Shown: positions 17,258 through 25,549, counted from the first letter of the stretch. The stretch: 34,554 nt of DNA from Salinimicrobium marinum (GCF_014651535.1 NZ_BMXB01000024.1:1-34554), one strand, 5' to 3'. Numbers and translations are program-made. Notes: a model not told the origin generated them from the sequence alone.

Positions 17258-17425
17258 AAAAAAAAAGCCTGTACTAGTATGGTTTTGTATAAACTCTTTA
17301 AAATCACGTTTAGGGCTAACAAGCTGATCAAGTATCCGCTCAAAGACGGCACGCTTTTACAACTTAAACTCACCCTTTTTAAAGAATTGGTGTTGAGTTT
17401 ATCAAAAAAAATAACTAATACAGGC
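17258..17425 (-). ncRNA. ssrS: 6S RNA (6S-Flavo type)
   Basis: The minus-strand transcript has a long-range closing stem of 12 pairs: GCCTGTATTAGT (17425-17414) with ACTAGTACAGGC (17278-17267), including one G-U. It is followed at once by a U9 tract (17266-17258) as terminator. Inside, ATAAACTC pairs with GAGTTTAT on the two sides of a large, AT-rich central bubble, with a further imperfect arm beyond. A closed rod of about 160-170 nt with a central bubble is the 6S design, which mimics an open promoter and binds RNA polymerase. The position right after zapA is the classical location of 6S genes, and a 6S-Flavo family is known in this phylum. The 5' end is estimated from the stem. Confidence 0.75.
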
Positions 17426-17452
17426 AGTAACCTTAGTTTTATTTAAAGAACG

Positions 17453-17743
17453 TTAAACCATATGTTTCTGAAGTAAATCATCAAGTTCCCTCAATTTTTC
17501 TTCAGCCATAAGAGTTTCACTTTTACTATTTATGTCTTTCTGCTCAGTCTGGGCGGCAAATTGCAAGGCGCACATAGCCAGCACATCCTGTTTATCCCTA
17601 ACGGCATAACTCTGTTCAAATTGCTTAATCATGCCTTCAATTTTTTTCGCAGCCTTTCTTAACCCCTCCTCCTGATTCGGATGAATCGTCAAAGGATAGA
17701 CCCTATCTGCAATTGAAAGCTTTATTTTAAGCGTGTTCGACAT
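17453..17743 (-). CDS. zapA: Cell division protein ZapA
   Basis: The start MSNTLKIKLSIADRVYPL (17743) is preferred; an upstream in-frame ATG would overlap the preceding gene. The 96-residue protein has the ZapA layout: an N-terminal beta domain with a YPLTIHPNQEEGLRKAAKKIEGMI motif, then a long helix with VLAMCALQFAAQTEQ for tetramer formation. ZapA binds and bundles FtsZ at midcell. It follows a small coiled-coil protein gene (10-base gap) and precedes the 6S RNA, a gene order widespread in bacteria. Confidence 0.9.
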   Translation of the reverse strand: MSNTLKIKLSIADRVYPLTIHPNQEEGLRKAAKKIEGMIKQFEQSYAVRDKQDVLAMCALQFAAQTEQKDINSKSETLMAEEKLRELDDLLQKHMV

Positions 17744-17753
17744 TGTAATTTTC

Positions 17754-18044
17754 TTATTCGGAAAGTTGAACAATACATTGGTCAATTTCCCTTATCAAGC
17801 CATTAATTCTTAGCTTGGTTTCTTTTTTGTATTCGTTACTGCCCAGCAATGCATTTGCAGCTTTAAGGGTTTGTATCTTCTTATCTGAAGCTTCCAGATG
17901 TTCTCTCAAACGTTTGTTTTCAAGCTGAAGGTCTGTTAATTCGTCCTGCAGGGATTCGTTCTTTTGCTTTAGAAATTTATGCTCCTGAAGCAACTTAACT
18001 ATCCTACGCTCTAGACTATCAACTATTTCCGATAAATTCCTCAT
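17754..18044 (-). CDS. Small coiled-coil protein upstream of zapA (possible ZapB-like partner)
   Basis: The start MRNLSEIVDSLERRIVKLL (18044) is chosen over an upstream ATG because a good promoter (18072-18102) would begin transcription near 18065, between the two. The 96-residue product is nearly all heptad-like coiled coil (about residues 3-65), with KFLKQKNESLQDELTDLQLENKRLREHL in the middle. The C-terminal end contains a KLRINGLIREIDQCIVQL helix. It has no membrane segment or signal. Its coupling to zapA suggests a divisome-associated role, but that is inferred; sequence similarity to enterobacterial ZapB cannot be shown by eye. Confidence 0.75.
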   Translation of the reverse strand: MRNLSEIVDSLERRIVKLLQEHKFLKQKNESLQDELTDLQLENKRLREHLEASDKKIQTLKAANALLGSNEYKKETKLRINGLIREIDQCIVQLSE

Positions 18045-18071
18045 TAAAGCTATTCGTGCTGCTAATACCCA

Positions 18072-18102
18072 CAAAGTTAACATACCTCCCCAAATATCCC
18101 AA
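18072..18102 (-). promoter_or_regulatory. Promoter of the coiled-coil/zapA operon
   Basis: On the minus strand TTG (18102-18100), 20 bases, then TAACTTTG (18079-18072) matches the Bacteroidota -33/-7 consensus. It places the start near 18065, about 20 nt before the chosen ATG. Confidence 0.55.
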
Positions 18103-18188
18103 TACTTTTGCCTCAATTTTTTTGCAATTATTAACAAAAAAATTAAACGCCTCAGGTGCAGGGTTTTAATTTTTGAGACTATATTCGC

Positions 18189-18196
18189 TATATTTG
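18189..18196 (+). promoter_or_regulatory. -7 box for the M23 peptidase-TonB receptor operon
   Basis: TATATTTG matches TAnnTTTG and ends 35 bases before the ATG at 18232. The nearest TTG upstream (18173-18175) is spaced only 13 bases away, so the -33 element is weak or absent. Confidence 0.4.
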
Positions 18197-18231
18197 GCCA
18201 CCTACTTTAAACAATCATAGCTCTACCTTTT

Positions 18232-19923
18232 ATGAAGATAATCATTGCCTCTATTCTTAGCATTTACACCCTAACTTCTTTTGCACAACATGATCTGCCA
18301 CAGGATTATTTTAATGATCCTCTGGACGTTGAACTGGTTCTTTCCGGTACTTTCGGAGAATTGCGCTCCAACCACTTCCACAGCGGATTCGACATCAAGA
18401 CACAGCAGCGGGAAGGCCTTCCTGTGTATGCTTCTGCAGCAGGTTTTGTGAGCAGGATCAATATCTCGCATTATGGGTATGGCAAGGCAATATATATTCA
18501 ACATCCTAACGGCTACACCACTGTATATGCTCACCTGCAAAAGCTCTCTCCCGAAATTGAAGCCTACATCAAAGAACGTCAGTACCAAAAGGAAAGTTAT
18601 GAAATAGAGGTATTCCCTTCGGCGGAAGAATTACCGGTTGAACAGGGAGAACTGGTTGCCTACAGCGGAAATACCGGAGGCAGCGGCGGGCCACACCTAC
18701 ACTTCGAAATTCGTGATGGCGCACAGCACCCAATGAACCCAATGATGTTCGGGTTCGAATTAAAGGACAGCAAAGCACCAATTGTCAATTCAGTTTTTGT
18801 TTATCCTGTTGGGGAAGAAGCCCATGTAAATAATTCTACCGGTCGTCAAAAACTAAACCTTATTCCTCAAAGTGACGGTTCCTATACAGCTCAGACCATC
18901 AATGCCTGTGGGGAAATTGGTTTTGGAGTATCGACGGTAGACCAGCTGGATATGGCACCTAACCGAAACGGTGTTTTCAGGATCGAATCTACTGTAAATG
19001 GAGACAAAGTCTTTCAGGCAAATTTTGAAAAATTTTCTTTTTCAGAAACAAGACATTTAAATCAGCTTATAGATTACGAGTATTATTCCCGGCACCGTAG
19101 CAGGGTTCAGAAGTTATTTGTAGAGCCAAACAATCCGCTGAGTATTTACAGCAACGTAGTGAATGAAGGGTATGTAAATGTTCAGGACAGCCTCAACTAC
19201 AACTACACCATCAGAATTTCAGATTTTGCCGGTAATGAACGGATCGTGAGAATACCTATTGAAGGAAAAATGCCGCAAAACATGCCCCCAAAAGAATACA
19301 GAACAACAGATTACTTTGTGAAATCTGATGAAGCGACTGCCTTTGAAAGTAACGGGATCGATGTGTATATTCCAAAAAGTAGTCTTTACCAGGATACGTA
19401 TTTAGATGTCACTTTTGAGGATGAAAAAGTTCGTTTGCATCAGGACAACACGCCCATCCACAGCAATATAACCATTGGTTTTGATGTGAGCAAGTACAAA
19501 CCTGAAGACCGGGAGAAAATGTTTGTTGCCAGGTTGAGCTCCTACGGAAATCCTATCTATTCCACCACTTATAAAGAAGGAGACCGGTTTACCACAAAAA
19601 CCCGGACTTTTGGCACTTATACCCTCTCACAGGATACTAAAGCGCCGCGGGTAGTGCCTGTGAATTTCAGCAACGGCAAATGGATCTCCAGCAACAAAGA
19701 CCTGAAAGTAAAAATTACCGATGATCTTTCCGGAATTAAGGATTTTCGTGCGACGGTGAACGGGAAGTTTATTTTGATGGAATACGAATACAAACAGAAC
19801 CTGCTCACACACAACTTTAGCGACGGAGTTGTCACAGAAACCGAAAACAAGCTGGAAATTGTAGTGACAGATAATGTAGGGAATACCACTACCTTTGAAA
19901 GCACCTTTTTCAGAAAACAATAA
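18232..19923 (+). CDS. Secreted M23 family metallopeptidase
   Basis: This 563-residue protein starts with a signal peptide (MKIIIASILSIYTLTSFAQ). Its LytM-type domain (about residues 30-175) carries the zinc site: His50 and Asp54 in HFHSGFDIK, and His157 in GGPHLHFEIRDG, with His155 as the catalytic partner. YIQHPNGYTTVYAHLQ is the usual core. M23 enzymes cut peptide bridges of peptidoglycan in the periplasm. The long C-terminal part (about 180-563) has Ig-like or beta-sandwich character with repeated 'D-F-A-G-N' and 'D-N-V-G-N' turns. It is followed after 5 bases by a TonB-dependent receptor, so the two are likely co-expressed. Confidence 0.9.
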   Translation: MKIIIASILSIYTLTSFAQHDLPQDYFNDPLDVELVLSGTFGELRSNHFHSGFDIKTQQREGLPVYASAAGFVSRINISHYGYGKAIYIQHPNGYTTVYAHLQKLSPEIEAYIKERQYQKESYEIEVFPSAEELPVEQGELVAYSGNTGGSGGPHLHFEIRDGAQHPMNPMMFGFELKDSKAPIVNSVFVYPVGEEAHVNNSTGRQKLNLIPQSDGSYTAQTINACGEIGFGVSTVDQLDMAPNRNGVFRIESTVNGDKVFQANFEKFSFSETRHLNQLIDYEYYSRHRSRVQKLFVEPNNPLSIYSNVVNEGYVNVQDSLNYNYTIRISDFAGNERIVRIPIEGKMPQNMPPKEYRTTDYFVKSDEATAFESNGIDVYIPKSSLYQDTYLDVTFEDEKVRLHQDNTPIHSNITIGFDVSKYKPEDREKMFVARLSSYGNPIYSTTYKEGDRFTTKTRTFGTYTLSQDTKAPRVVPVNFSNGKWISSNKDLKVKITDDLSGIKDFRATVNGKFILMEYEYKQNLLTHNFSDGVVTETENKLEIVVTDNVGNTTTFESTFFRKQ

Positions 19924-19928
19924 TCCGG

Positions 19929-22394
19929 TTGAAAATACATCATTTTTTACTCCTTTGCAGCCTTCTCTACGGGAACAGCATTTATTCTCAGACGACAGGT
20001 ATTAAAGGAGTAATTCTTGATGAAAATAAGAACCCGGTTTCTTCAGCAACTGTTCAGGTAGCGGGAAGTGTGGGGACCGAGACCGATGAAACAGGATTCT
20101 ACCAGCTGGAACTTCCGGACAACAGGAAGTTAACTATCAGCATCTCTCATTTAAGTTTCACCAACCTCGAATTCTATATTACACTGGAAAAAGGACAGTG
20201 GGTGGAAATTAATCCTGTTTTAACTTCTGAAATAGAAGACCTCTCTGAAGTGGTAATTTCACCCGAAGAACTGGAAAAACCATTTGGAGTCACTGTTTTA
20301 TCCCCGGAGACCATTAGAAGCTTGCCCGGTGCCAACGCCGGAGTAGAAAATTTGCTAAAGACGCTGCCCGGCGTGAGCTCCAACAACGAACTAAGCACTC
20401 AATATGCTGTGCGTGGCGGGAATTATGATGAAAACCTGGTATATGTAAATGAAATTGAAATCTATCGTCCGTTTTTGGTTCGCTCAGGGCAACAGGAAGG
20501 ATGGAGTTTTGTAAATTCAGATCTGGTGCGAAATGTGCATTTTTCGGCAGGTGGTTTTCAGGCGAAATATGGAGATAAACTTTCTTCGGTGCTGGACATC
20601 ACCTATAAACGTCCGGTGGATTTTGGTGCGACTCTGGATGCCAGTTTACTGGGTGTGAATGCTTCCATTGAAAATGCTTCCGAAGATCAAAAATTTAGTG
20701 CCATTGCCGGAATCAGGTTCCGGGATAACAGCCTGTTTATAAATTCCCGGCAAATCGAAACGAATTTCCGGCCCATCTTCGCAGATGCACAAACTTACCT
20801 TACCTACCAGTTTTCAGAGAAATTTGAAGTCAGTTTCCTCGGAAATCTGTCCCTCAACAAGTACAGTTATGAGCCGCTCACACGGCAAACAAATTTCGGG
20901 ACACTCCAGGATCCAAGAGCCCTCATCGTTTACTATAACGGCCGGGAGGAGGATCTTTATCAAACTGCCCTTGGTGCTGTTAAAGCTTCCTGGGCTGTAA
21001 ATGAAAGTTATACGGCCAAATTTATTGCCTCAACATATCACACGCGGGAGCAGGAATATTTCGACATCGTTGCCCAATATAGATTAGGAGAAGTAAATGC
21101 AGAAATTGGCGGGGAAGATTTTGGAAAAGTGGAATTTTCTGAAGGTGTTGGTTCGCAGCTCACCCATGCCCGAAATAACCTGGATGCCCTGATCGTCAAC
21201 CTGGAGCACAAGGGAAATCTCCTTCTGGGCGAACACCAGATCGAATACGGAATTAAATTTACCCATGAAGATATTCGGGACCGACTGCGGGAATATGAAA
21301 TGATCGATTCCGCCGGATTTTCCCTTCGGCCTCCCCTGCCCGACCTTCAGAACAATGAGCCATACCAACCTTTTGATGCTCCATTGGCTTCTTATAACTC
21401 TGTAAGAGCACAGAACGAGACACAAATCAACAGAGTTTCCGGGTTTTTGCAGTGGAGCAAAAGAGCCACTTTAGGAAACCATGAAGCCTGGATGAACATT
21501 GGAGTCAGGAACCACCTCTGGACCTTGAACGGAGACGGAATTTCTTCAGAAAACCAGTCGATAATAATTCCGAGAGCACAGTTTGCCATGAAGCCAGATT
21601 GGAAAAAAGATATGCTCTTCAGGCTTTCGGGGGGATTGTATTATCAGCCTCCCTTTTACCGGGAATTACGGGATTTCTCTGGAAAAGTAAATCCTGATGT
21701 AAAAGCGCAGCAAGCATTGCACCTGGTACTTGGGAATGAGTATAGCTTCAGGCTTTGGGAAAGGCCGTTTAAGCTGATTACAGAAGCTTACTACAAAGAT
21801 CTGAACAACGTCAACACCTATACGCTGGAAAATGTAAGAATTCGTTACAGCGCCACGAATGAAGCCGAAGCTTATGCTTATGGATTAGACCTGCGAATGA
21901 ACGGAGATTTTGTTCCCGGTACAGAAAGCTGGCTGAGCTTTGGATATTTGAAAACCGAAGAAAACAGCAACAACCGGGGCTATATTTCCCGTCCAACAGA
22001 TCAACGGTTGAAGTTCGGAATCCTTTTTCAGGATTATGTCCCCACGATCCCCGATCTAAAAATGTACCTGAACTTGGTTTATAACACCGGACTGCCCGGA
22101 GGTTCTCCCAACTATTCTGATCCTTACCTTTACCAATCCCGCCTGCCCGATTATAAAAGAGCTGACCTTGGGATTTCATACCTCCTTAAAAACGATCTTC
22201 CAAACCAGAAAAACTTCACCTGGCTCCAGGCTTTTGAAGAATTCTCCATAGGCTTTGAAATTTTTAATCTTTTTGATTCCCAAAATTCCATCACCAACAC
22301 CTTTGTTAGGGATATTTATTCCAAAAATCAGTACGCCATTCCGAACTATTTGACGCCCCGGGTTTTTAATGTGAGAATTGGAATGAGACTGTAG
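19929..22394 (+). CDS. TonB-dependent receptor with N-terminal carboxypeptidase-like domain
   Basis: Translation most likely begins at a TTG at 19929, five bases after the peptidase stop. This gives a clear signal peptide (KIHHFLLLCSLLYGNSIYSQ); no in-frame ATG exists near it. The 821-residue protein has a carboxypeptidase-like regulatory domain at about 23-95 (GIKGVILDENKNPVSSATVQV, GFYQLELPD), then a plug at about 110-220 (GVENLLKTLPGVSSNNELSTQYAVRGGNYDENLVYVN). The rest is an outer-membrane beta-barrel that ends in a terminal aromatic/Leu strand (FNVRIGMRL). It imports a large or scarce ligand using TonB energy. The ligand is unknown; no SusD partner is adjacent. Confidence 0.92.
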   Translation: MKIHHFLLLCSLLYGNSIYSQTTGIKGVILDENKNPVSSATVQVAGSVGTETDETGFYQLELPDNRKLTISISHLSFTNLEFYITLEKGQWVEINPVLTSEIEDLSEVVISPEELEKPFGVTVLSPETIRSLPGANAGVENLLKTLPGVSSNNELSTQYAVRGGNYDENLVYVNEIEIYRPFLVRSGQQEGWSFVNSDLVRNVHFSAGGFQAKYGDKLSSVLDITYKRPVDFGATLDASLLGVNASIENASEDQKFSAIAGIRFRDNSLFINSRQIETNFRPIFADAQTYLTYQFSEKFEVSFLGNLSLNKYSYEPLTRQTNFGTLQDPRALIVYYNGREEDLYQTALGAVKASWAVNESYTAKFIASTYHTREQEYFDIVAQYRLGEVNAEIGGEDFGKVEFSEGVGSQLTHARNNLDALIVNLEHKGNLLLGEHQIEYGIKFTHEDIRDRLREYEMIDSAGFSLRPPLPDLQNNEPYQPFDAPLASYNSVRAQNETQINRVSGFLQWSKRATLGNHEAWMNIGVRNHLWTLNGDGISSENQSIIIPRAQFAMKPDWKKDMLFRLSGGLYYQPPFYRELRDFSGKVNPDVKAQQALHLVLGNEYSFRLWERPFKLITEAYYKDLNNVNTYTLENVRIRYSATNEAEAYAYGLDLRMNGDFVPGTESWLSFGYLKTEENSNNRGYISRPTDQRLKFGILFQDYVPTIPDLKMYLNLVYNTGLPGGSPNYSDPYLYQSRLPDYKRADLGISYLLKNDLPNQKNFTWLQAFEEFSIGFEIFNLFDSQNSITNTFVRDIYSKNQYAIPNYLTPRVFNVRIGMRL

Positions 22395-22504
22395 AAGATT
22401 AAAAAAAAATTAAGTGATTACATTAAATCACGTGAAAATCAATATATTAATTATTTACGTCTTTGTCTATTTACTACCTAACTTTTAACTCTAGGATCTT
22501 GTCT

Positions 22505-22528
22505 CTTGTTCTTGTTCTTGTTCTTGTT
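22505..22528. repeat. CTTGTT hexamer microsatellite (4 copies)
   Basis: Four exact copies of CTTGTT (22505-22528), with a degenerate fifth CTTCTT, lie just beyond the stop of the cysteine desulfurase gene. It is non-coding, on either the gene's 3' UTR or the spacer. Confidence 0.8.
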
Positions 22529-22535
22529 CTTCTTC

Positions 22536-23684
22536 CTACTTCTCAATAAATTCTTTCAGCACTTCTACCACATAATCCAGGTCTTCTTTGGTATTATACC
22601 TTGAAAAAGAGAATCGAAGAGAAGGTTTTTTCAGGTCTTCTTCGTGTAAGAATGCATTAAGCACATGCGATCCTTCTTCGCTTCCGCTTTGGCAGGCGCT
22701 TCCTTTGGAGCAGGCGATTCCTTTGAGGTCCAACTGGAATAACAGCAGCATCGCTTTTTCCTGAGAAACAGGTAAACACACATTTAGTAGTGTGTAAGTG
22801 CTATTTTCAGGATCACTGCAGGCTCCATTAAATTTTACACCAGGAATTTCCTTTTGAAGCTGTTCCATAAAATGGCTTTTCAGGGAAGAAATATACTCCC
22901 GCTCTTCGTCCAGGTGTTCATAAGAAAGCTTCAATGCTTCTTCCAGCCCCACAATATTATGAACAGATTCTGTACCTGCACGATATCCACGCTCCTGTTC
23001 CCCGCCAAAGATAAGAGGCTGCAGTCCACTGTTTTTTCTAATAAAAGCAAATCCAACCCCCTTTGGGCCATGAAATTTATGTGCACTCACTGCAGTAAAA
23101 TCAATTGGGACTTCAGCTAGATCAAGCTTAAAATGTCCAACAGATTGAACGGTATCACTATGAAAAAGTGCTTTATTGGCCTTGCACAACCTTCCCACCC
23201 TTGAAATATCCAGCAGGTTACCAATTTCATTGTTCACGTGCATGAGACTTACCAGGGTCTTTTCTTCGGAAGAAGTCAGCAGTTGTTCCAGATGTTCGAG
23301 ATCCGCTTTTCCGCAGTTATCCAGCTTCAAGTATTCTACAGTTATTCCGTATTCCTTCTCCAACTGCTCGATGGTGTAAAGTACGGCATGATGTTCAATT
23401 CTTGAAGTAATAATTCTTTTGATACCAAGATCACGCACGGCACTGTTGAGCACAAGGTTATCTGCCTCGGTCCCTCCCGAAGTAAAGATGATTTCGGAGG
23501 GCGAAACGTTTAAATGTTTCGCTACAGTTTTTCTTGCCTGCTCAATCAATGTCTTTGCTGAGCGGCCAAAAGAATGAATGGAAGAAGGATTACCGTAAGT
23601 TTCCTTCATTACGTCTGCCATTTTTATAACCACTTCTTCACGAATTTGTGTGGTGGCGGCATTATCTAAATACACTTTTTTCAT
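22536..23684 (-). CDS. Cysteine desulfurase (NifS/IscS family)
   Basis: This 382-residue PLP enzyme takes sulfur from cysteine for Fe-S clusters and tRNA thiolation. The start KKVYLDNAATTQIREEV is the family signature. Lys203 in SAHKFHGPKGVG binds PLP, and the mobile-loop Cys331 lies in SKGSACQSGSEEGS. TSGGTEADNL and MHVNNEIGN are cofactor- and substrate-site motifs. Whether it is an IscS-, NifS- or other-type enzyme is undecided; no iscU or other iron-sulfur genes are adjacent. The TAnnTTTG box at 23697-23690 ends only six bases before the start, suggesting a leaderless or very short-leader mRNA. Confidence 0.93.
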   Translation of the reverse strand: MKKVYLDNAATTQIREEVVIKMADVMKETYGNPSSIHSFGRSAKTLIEQARKTVAKHLNVSPSEIIFTSGGTEADNLVLNSAVRDLGIKRIITSRIEHHAVLYTIEQLEKEYGITVEYLKLDNCGKADLEHLEQLLTSSEEKTLVSLMHVNNEIGNLLDISRVGRLCKANKALFHSDTVQSVGHFKLDLAEVPIDFTAVSAHKFHGPKGVGFAFIRKNSGLQPLIFGGEQERGYRAGTESVHNIVGLEEALKLSYEHLDEEREYISSLKSHFMEQLQKEIPGVKFNGACSDPENSTYTLLNVCLPVSQEKAMLLLFQLDLKGIACSKGSACQSGSEEGSHVLNAFLHEEDLKKPSLRFSFSRYNTKEDLDYVVEVLKEFIEK

Positions 23685-23689
23685 GGCCG

Positions 23690-23697
23690 CAAAATTA
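23690..23697 (-). promoter_or_regulatory. -7-type box immediately before the cysteine desulfurase start
   Basis: On the minus strand TAATTTTG (23697-23690) matches TAnnTTTG. It ends five bases before the ATG at 23684, so if it is the promoter the mRNA is nearly leaderless. No clear -33 element. Confidence 0.35.
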
Positions 23698-23748
23698 AGA
23701 GAAATAAAATTATTTTACAGAAGTCTCGTTATAAAGTGTGATTTACTT

Positions 23749-23756
23749 TAATTTTG
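23749..23756 (+). promoter_or_regulatory. -7 box of the TSP3-repeat lipoprotein gene
   Basis: TAATTTTG matches TAnnTTTG and ends 15 bases before the ATG at 23772, the same spacing as at uvrA. It also rules out the upstream ATG at 23754 as the start, as that lies within the box. Confidence 0.5.
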
Positions 23757-23771
23757 CTCAAAACCCGCACA

Positions 23772-24782
23772 ATGAAGAACTACTTTCTGGCACTTTTTGC
23801 CGCTCTTTTTTTAATTTCCTGTGATGACGGAGACCTGATTGTGACTGATTTTGATTTCGATGATAATAATATCGAGACTTGTGCGGGAAGGGACGACCTG
23901 CAGGTCTTTTTTAAGCTGAACAATGAGTTATCGAATGAAGCCATAGCACTGGTGTTTGAATTGGAACCAGTCGATGAAGATTTCTTAATAAGAGAACTGG
24001 ATGAACCTCTAACCATTGAGTTGGACGACCAGAATTTCGTGGTTTACAGAACTTTTGACGGAGAAGTAAGTGCCGACTATTTTTGTAATGAAGTTCCTCC
24101 TACTTCTCCCAATGTAAACGAGGAATATCGCAGTACTACCGGGGGCGAGATTATAATTAACAGCGTTCGCCAGAATACCGAGGACCATGACCAGGATGGA
24201 GTTCTATCTTCTGTAGAAATGGCAGTAGATGCAGCACAAACTGCAGATGGGTATCCCGATAGTGATGGCGACGGAATTCCAGATTATCTGGATATTGATG
24301 ATGATAACGACAACGTCCTTACATCCTATGAAGTCAATGATGTGGAAGCAGAAGCTACTGCAAACGGATTTCCGGATTCTGATGGTGACGGGATTCCCGA
24401 TTATCTGGATACTGATGATGATGGTGATGAAATATTAACACGGAATGAAGTTTCTAGCGAGAACCAAAACCCTGGCAATAATGTAAATGAAGATGGCCTG
24501 CCCGCCTATCTTAATCCAGAAATAAGTGATTTTTTCCCGGTTAGTGATACCATTGTGAGGAAAAATGATATCCAGGTATCTTACCGGTATTTTGTTAATC
24601 TAGAAAATGTAACTCTGCAAAGACAGGGCGGTGACGGAGAATCAATTACTTTGGGCAACTATGAATTCGGAATTCTTAATTCAACTACAGAAACAATTAC
24701 TTATCCGTTAGAAGATGAAGACAATGGGGAACCTGAGGATTCTGAAGAAGAAGAAGAAGAAGAAACTGAAGGTGCAGACTAA
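23772..24782 (+). CDS. Lipoprotein with calcium-binding TSP3-like repeats
   Basis: The start MKNYFLALFAALFLISC (23772) gives a lipoprotein signal ending at Cys17; the ATG 18 bases upstream lies in the promoter box. The 336-residue mature lipoprotein holds three related units. The two clear ones have SDGDGIPDYLDIDDDNDN and SDGDGIPDYLDTDDDGDE, a period of 39 residues (117 bases); the third is degenerate (NEDGLPAYLNP). Such DxDxDG runs bind calcium, as in thrombospondin type 3 repeats. The C-terminus is a very acidic Glu-rich tail. A surface or outer-membrane location is inferred. Its stop codon touches that of the convergent Smr gene. Confidence 0.85.
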   Translation: MKNYFLALFAALFLISCDDGDLIVTDFDFDDNNIETCAGRDDLQVFFKLNNELSNEAIALVFELEPVDEDFLIRELDEPLTIELDDQNFVVYRTFDGEVSADYFCNEVPPTSPNVNEEYRSTTGGEIIINSVRQNTEDHDQDGVLSSVEMAVDAAQTADGYPDSDGDGIPDYLDIDDDNDNVLTSYEVNDVEAEATANGFPDSDGDGIPDYLDTDDDGDEILTRNEVSSENQNPGNNVNEDGLPAYLNPEISDFFPVSDTIVRKNDIQVSYRYFVNLENVTLQRQGGDGESITLGNYEFGILNSTTETITYPLEDEDNGEPEDSEEEEEEETEGAD

Positions 24783-25328
24783 CTAAGCGTTCTGAAATAT
24801 GTACACTTCGGTGGCCCCAAGACCGTACTTCTGGTAATCGGCATCGTAGTATTTTAAATTCTCATACCTGCTAAAAAGCGTATCGAGTTCGGCTTTTAAA
24901 ACCCCTTCCCCTACTCCGTGAATAAAAACAACCTTCTGGATCCTTTTGCTCATCGCAAATTCCAGTTGTCTTTTTGCCGTATCAAGCTGTATAGTTAACA
25001 TATCATAATTACTCATTCCCCTATAGGAATTGACCAATTTATGAATATGAAGATCAACTTCCATTGCAGGTAAATGCCGCTCTTTTGGTTTGATCCGTTG
25101 AGATTTTCGCTTCTTAAAAGATTCTTTTTCCCTGATTACTTCTGAAAAAACTTCAGGATCATTTGGCACAAGATCATGAGGAGCTTCTATCCTTACCAGT
25201 TCGTTTTCCTGAAAATCCAACAGGAAACCTTCTGTAGTTTCAATGGAAACCGTATTTCCTTCCACAGACACCACCTTTCCCTCAAGCGTGTCATCAAGCA
25301 CTGCTACTTTCTCTCCCGGTTTATACAT
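24783..25328 (-). CDS. Smr domain protein (DUF2027-type)
   Basis: This 181-residue protein begins with a short beta domain (MYKPGEKVAVLDDTLEGKVVSVEGN, the KOW-like DUF2027 start). A basic linker (FKKRKSQRIKPKERH) leads to a C-terminal Smr domain (about 95-181) with the conserved EVDLHIHKL and VFIHGVGEGVLKAEL motifs. Smr domains act as nicking nucleases or bind nucleic acid or ribosomes; the substrate here is unknown. The start is 2 bases after the stop of a small membrane protein gene, so the two form an operon. It is convergent with the lipoprotein gene with zero spacing. Confidence 0.88.
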   Translation of the reverse strand: MYKPGEKVAVLDDTLEGKVVSVEGNTVSIETTEGFLLDFQENELVRIEAPHDLVPNDPEVFSEVIREKESFKKRKSQRIKPKERHLPAMEVDLHIHKLVNSYRGMSNYDMLTIQLDTAKRQLEFAMSKRIQKVVFIHGVGEGVLKAELDTLFSRYENLKYYDADYQKYGLGATEVYIFQNA

Positions 25329-25330
25329 AG

Positions 25331-25549
25331 CTATGGATTTTTATCTACATCGGAATTCTCATCTTTCTTATGGTCATCTTTGGTTTCCACCCAGAAGTTA
25401 GTCGCCCTGTACAAGCCAAACATAAGAAGCACCAGTCCAAGGATCATGAGATAAGGGTGCTTTTCGGTGGTAGAGATCTGGTATATCAACAGAGCACCAC
25501 CAATAATTATGCATGCCGTATTGACCACCTGGGAAGTATTACTTTTCAT
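25331..25549 (-). CDS. Small two-helix membrane protein
   Basis: The start MKSNTSQVVNTACIIIGGAL (25549) gives 72 residues; the in-frame ATG 72 bases further upstream adds a tail unlike the rest and is not preferred. Two membrane segments are visible, about residues 9-26 and 33-50, the latter LMILGLVLLMFGLYRATN. A charged tail follows (TKDDHKKDENSDVDKNP). Function is unknown. It sits 2 bases upstream of the Smr gene and is probably co-transcribed. Confidence 0.75.
   Translation of the reverse strand: MKSNTSQVVNTACIIIGGALLIYQISTTEKHPYLMILGLVLLMFGLYRATNFWVETKDDHKKDENSDVDKNP

Noticed and set aside
17252-17446. Plus-strand open frame of 64 codons between RNase Y and zapA
   Set aside because: It is antisense to the 6S RNA stem-loop, has no signal, motif or promoter, and its codons are explained by the structured RNA on the other strand.
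22423-22440. GTGATT/AATCAC dyad after the TonB receptor
   Set aside because: Only six base pairs and no U tract after it; too weak to call as a terminator or operator.
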